A program made the position numbers and the translations under genes. Under the pieces are notes generated by a model. The model was not told where the DNA came from. It made no database searches and saw only the letters and a program-made list of their open reading frames with translations. Below are positions 2,924 to 5,692 of a stretch of DNA of 5,692 bases, in pieces (within the stretch, counting starts at the first letter, position 1; each line of letters begins with the position of its first letter). The stretch covers positions 1-5,692 of the forward strand of contig JAEEMF010000005.1 of the NCBI GenBank assembly GCA_016283075.1. Direction: 5' to 3'. This DNA is from Bacilli bacterium. GTDB lineage: Bacteria; Bacillota_I; Bacilli_A; RF39; UBA660.

Positions 2924-5692
2924 GCTTATACTGTAAAAAAATTTGGTGATCACCGAGAGAGACGTAGTTACTCAAAAACAGAAAACGCGATTGAACTTAA
3001 GGACTTACTTGAGATTCAAAAAAAATCTTATAACTGGTTTAAAGAATATGGAATTACTGAAGTATTTGAAGACATTTTTCCAGTCGAAAGCTTTACTGGA
3101 AACTTATCTTTAGAATTTGGTGATTTCCACTTTGATGAACCTCGTTATTCAATCAAAGGTTGCAAGGAAAGATATGCAACTTATGCTGAACCATTAAAAG
3201 TTCAAGCAAGATTATTCAACCATGAAACAGGAGAGGTAAAAGAACAAGAAATTTTCTTAGGAGACTTACCAATCATGACAGATAGTGGTACTTTCGTAAT
3301 TAATGGTGCTGAACGTGTTATCGTTTCACAATTAGTTAGAAGTCCATCTGTATATTTTGGAAAAGAAATCGATAAGAAAAATGGTAAATTAATTATTACT
3401 TCTCAAATTATTCCAACTCGTGGTACATGGTTAGAATTTGAAACAGATGCTAGAGATAACATCTATGTTCGTATTGATAGAACTCGTAAAGTTCCTATTA
3501 CTACACTTTTAAGAGCACTTGGATTAAATAGTGATGAAGATATCTTTGATTTATTTGGTAAAGATAAATATCTTGAAAATACAATTGAAAAAGATACTAA
3601 TACAAATACTGATGAATCGCTTCTTGATATTCATGCTAAATTAAGACCAGGTGAACCATCTACACTAGATAGTGCTAAGAACCAGTTAATGACAAGATTC
3701 TTTGATTCATTTAGATATGACTTAGCTAAAGTTGGTAGATATAAATTTAATAAAAAACTTAATGTACTAGATCGTTTATATGATTCAGTTCTTGCTGAAG
3801 ATATCGTAGTAGACGGTAAGACTATTGTTGAAAAAGGTACATTAGTTGATAATAAAGTACTTGAAACTTTAAAACCAATCTTTGCTGATGGATATGGTGT
3901 TAAAGAAGTATTAATTAATGAAGAATTAGATTCTTATAACAAAGTTCAAATTGTTAAAGTATATTCTAAATTTAACCCAGAACAAGTTATTAAAGTTATT
4001 GGTAATGATCAAACTATTACTGAAAAACGTTTAACTATTTCTGATGTATATGCTTCAGTTTCATATTATTTAAACTTACTTGAAGGAGTAGGTAACTTTG
4101 ATGAAATTGACCACTTATCAAATAGACGTGTTCGTCAAGTTGGTGAGTTATTACAAAATCAATTTAGAATTGGTATGTCTCGTATTGAAAGAGTTATTAG
4201 AGATAGAATGTCTACTCAAGAATTAGTAGATGTTACTCCAAAAACTTTAATCAATATTAGACCACTTACAGCTGCAATTAAAGAGTTCTTTGGTTCAAGT
4301 CAATTATCACAATTCATGGATCAAACTAACCCAATTGCTGAACTTGCAAATAAGAGACGTTTATCTTCTCTAGGACCTGGTGGTCTTGCTCGTGATAGAG
4401 CTGGTATGGAAGTTCGTGACGTTAACCCATCACACTATGGTCGTTTATGTCCAATTGAATCTCCAGAAGGTCCAAACATCGGTTTAATTACATCACTATC
4501 AAGTTATGCTAAAATCGATGAATATGGTTTCATTATGACTCCATATCGTAAAGTTGTTGATAGACACTTAACTGATGAAGTTGTTTATATGACAGCTGAT
4601 GAAGAATTAAAATATCACATTTCTCAAGCTACTATTGAAGTAGATGAAAATAAGAGAATTGTTGCTGATAGACTTCCAGTACGTTTCAATACTGAAAACA
4701 TTATCGTTGAAAGTGAAAAGATTGACTATGTCGATGTTTCAGCTCAACAAGTAGTATCTATTACTACACAAGGTATTCCATTCCTTGAACACGATGATGG
4801 TAAACGTGCCCTAATGGGTGCTAACATGCAACGTCAAGCTATTCCACTATTACAAACAGAAGCTCCAATTGTTGGAACTGGTGTTGAAGCAATCGCTGCT
4901 AAAGACTCTGGTGCTGTTGTTATTTGTAAGGGTGATGGTGTAGTTGACTATGTTGATGCTCAAAAAATCGTAGTTAAAACTGCTGGTGGAAAAGATACAT
5001 ATTACTTAAATGGATATGAAAGAAGTAATGCTGGTACTTGCTACCATCAAACTCCAATTGTTAGAACTGGTGATAAAGTTAAAGCTGGTGAAGTAATTGG
5101 TGATGGTCCTTCTACTAACAAAGGTGAATTATCACTTGGTAGAAACGTTACTGTAGCATTCATGAACTTTAATGGATATAACTATGAAGATGCCGTAATC
5201 TTAAATGAAAGATTAGTTCGTGATGATGTTTATACATCAATTCATATTCAAGATTATGAAATTGAATGTCGTGACACTAAGTTAGGACCTGAAGAGTTTA
5301 CTCGTGATATTCCTAACGTTGGTGAAGAAGCACGTAAAAACTTAGATGATAATGGTATCGTTAGAATCGGTACTGAAGTTACTGATGATGATATCTTAGT
5401 AGGTAAGGTTACTCCAAAAGGTGTTGCTGAACTTACATCAGAAGAAAAATTATTACATGCTATTTTTGGTGAAAAGACTCGTGAAGTTAGAGATACATCA
5501 CTTCGTGTTCCACACGGAGGTGGAGGAATCGTTCATGATATTAAGATCTTCACTAAAGAAGATTCTGATGAACTTCCAGCTGGTGTTTCAAAAATAGTAA
5601 GAGTTTATATAGCTCAAAAACGTAAGATTAGCGTTGGAGATAAGATGGCTGGTCGTCATGGTAACAAAGGTGTTATTTCACTTATCTTACCA
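2921..5692 (+). CDS. rpoB: DNA-directed RNA polymerase beta subunit (3' end cut by window)
   Basis: RpoB forms half of the RNA polymerase active-site cleft and the rifampicin pocket. The 924 visible codons are uninterrupted; roughly the last 250-300 residues, including the clamp connection to beta', lie outside. In order: N-terminal protrusion (RRSYSK, EIQKKSYNWF, GTFVINGAERVIVSQLVRSPSVYF), lobe with RLRPGEP-like KLRPGEP, the RRVRQVGELLQNQFRIGMSRIERV segment, rifampicin region (458-484), EVRDVNPSHYGRLCPIESPEGPNIGLI, GYNYEDAVILNERL with E756/D757 (E. coli E813/D814), LRVPHGGGGIV, and GDKMAGRHGNKG with K908/K916 (E. coli K1065/K1073). Oddities are Asn477 in place of the rifampicin-contact His and Leu921 where Lys/Arg is usual. 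Both Trp codons are TGG. It is presumably followed by rpoC. Confidence 0.99.
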   Translation, partial: MAYTVKKFGDHRERRSYSKTENAIELKDLLEIQKKSYNWFKEYGITEVFEDIFPVESFTGNLSLEFGDFHFDEPRYSIKGCKERYATYAEPLKVQARLFNHETGEVKEQEIFLGDLPIMTDSGTFVINGAERVIVSQLVRSPSVYFGKEIDKKNGKLIITSQIIPTRGTWLEFETDARDNIYVRIDRTRKVPITTLLRALGLNSDEDIFDLFGKDKYLENTIEKDTNTNTDESLLDIHAKLRPGEPSTLDSAKNQLMTRFFDSFRYDLAKVGRYKFNKKLNVLDRLYDSVLAEDIVVDGKTIVEKGTLVDNKVLETLKPIFADGYGVKEVLINEELDSYNKVQIVKVYSKFNPEQVIKVIGNDQTITEKRLTISDVYASVSYYLNLLEGVGNFDEIDHLSNRRVRQVGELLQNQFRIGMSRIERVIRDRMSTQELVDVTPKTLINIRPLTAAIKEFFGSSQLSQFMDQTNPIAELANKRRLSSLGPGGLARDRAGMEVRDVNPSHYGRLCPIESPEGPNIGLITSLSSYAKIDEYGFIMTPYRKVVDRHLTDEVVYMTADEELKYHISQATIEVDENKRIVADRLPVRFNTENIIVESEKIDYVDVSAQQVVSITTQGIPFLEHDDGKRALMGANMQRQAIPLLQTEAPIVGTGVEAIAAKDSGAVVICKGDGVVDYVDAQKIVVKTAGGKDTYYLNGYERSNAGTCYHQTPIVRTGDKVKAGEVIGDGPSTNKGELSLGRNVTVAFMNFNGYNYEDAVILNERLVRDDVYTSIHIQDYEIECRDTKLGPEEFTRDIPNVGEEARKNLDDNGIVRIGTEVTDDDILVGKVTPKGVAELTSEEKLLHAIFGEKTREVRDTSLRVPHGGGGIVHDIKIFTKEDSDELPAGVSKIVRVYIAQKRKISVGDKMAGRHGNKGVISLILP
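4292..4372 (+). other. Rifampicin-resistance-determining region of rpoB (Asn at E. coli position 526)
   Basis: Codons 458-484 correspond to E. coli RpoB 507-533. GSSQLSQFMDQTNP is intact, so positions equal to Q513, F514, D516 and (downstream) R529 and S531 keep the sensitive-type residue. Codon 477 (AAT, 4349-4351) encodes Asn at the position of His526, with Ala at 525. Asn at this site is reported in Spiroplasma, where it accompanies natural rifampicin insensitivity. Confidence 0.9.

Noticed and set aside
2881..2949. 22-codon open frame overlapping the rpoB start in another frame, a possible leader peptide
   Set aside because: No ribosome binding site precedes its ATG, which lies in the leader stem-loop; composition is what chance would give.
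1..5692. UGA-as-tryptophan genetic code of mycoplasmas
   Set aside because: The tryptophans found are TGG and no in-frame TGA was seen. The sample is small, so this is absence of evidence rather than proof.
1..5692. Mobile element, CRISPR, toxin-antitoxin or defence system
   Set aside because: All coding space is taken by conserved housekeeping genes in a standard order and the longest gap (173 bases) is explained by a promoter and the L10 leader.

Overview
The window is a conserved ribosomal-protein and RNA-polymerase cluster from an AT-rich, low-G+C bacterium. All genes lie on the + strand in the order rplK (3' part) - rplA - rplJ - rplL - RsmC/YbxB-like methyltransferase - rpoB (5' part). 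A methyltransferase gene between rplL and rpoB, the strong AAGGAGG-type ribosome binding sites and the Bacillus-like RpoB N-terminus point to the Bacillota/Mollicutes side. All five visible stop codons are TAA. The three tryptophans I found (one in L1, two in RpoB) are all TGG, and no in-frame TGA was seen, so nothing suggests the Mycoplasma/Spiroplasma code. RpoB carries Asn where most bacteria have the rifampicin-contact His (E. coli 526), as reported for Spiroplasma. My best guess is an Acholeplasma- or Izemoplasma-like lineage using the standard code; this is inference and no species is claimed.

Layout. Positions 1-308 encode the C-terminal two thirds of L11. The 70-base gap before rplA (309-378) holds a probable L1-binding mimic next to the rplA ribosome binding site, preceded by a second hairpin. 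rplA (379-1074) ends inside a consensus promoter (TTGACA, 18 bases, TGnTATAAT) that reads into a 5' leader of about 147 bases. This leader has an L10-leader fold with a GCAA tetraloop, an antiterminator and an intrinsic terminator, so rplJ-rplL appears to be controlled by L10-dependent attenuation. rplJ (1248-1739) and rplL (1794-2165) follow. After rplL comes a long hairpin with a weak U-tract, then the methyltransferase (2239-2832). A second promoter, nearly identical to the first and again overlapping the end of the upstream gene, precedes a leader of about 65 bases and rpoB, which starts at GTG 2921 and runs off the window after 924 codons.

How the parts work together. L11, L1, L10 and L7/L12 build the two stalks of the 50S subunit that handle translation factors and E-site tRNA. 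The methyltransferase probably modifies rRNA. RpoB is the beta subunit of RNA polymerase. The cis elements divide the cluster into separately adjustable units: rplA (L1 feedback), rplJL (own promoter plus L10 attenuation), a partial stop after rplL, and rpoB (own promoter).

I saw no mobile element, CRISPR array, tRNA, rRNA or defence system. The coding content is ordinary housekeeping; the points of interest are the cis-regulatory elements and a few residue changes in RpoB and L7/L12.
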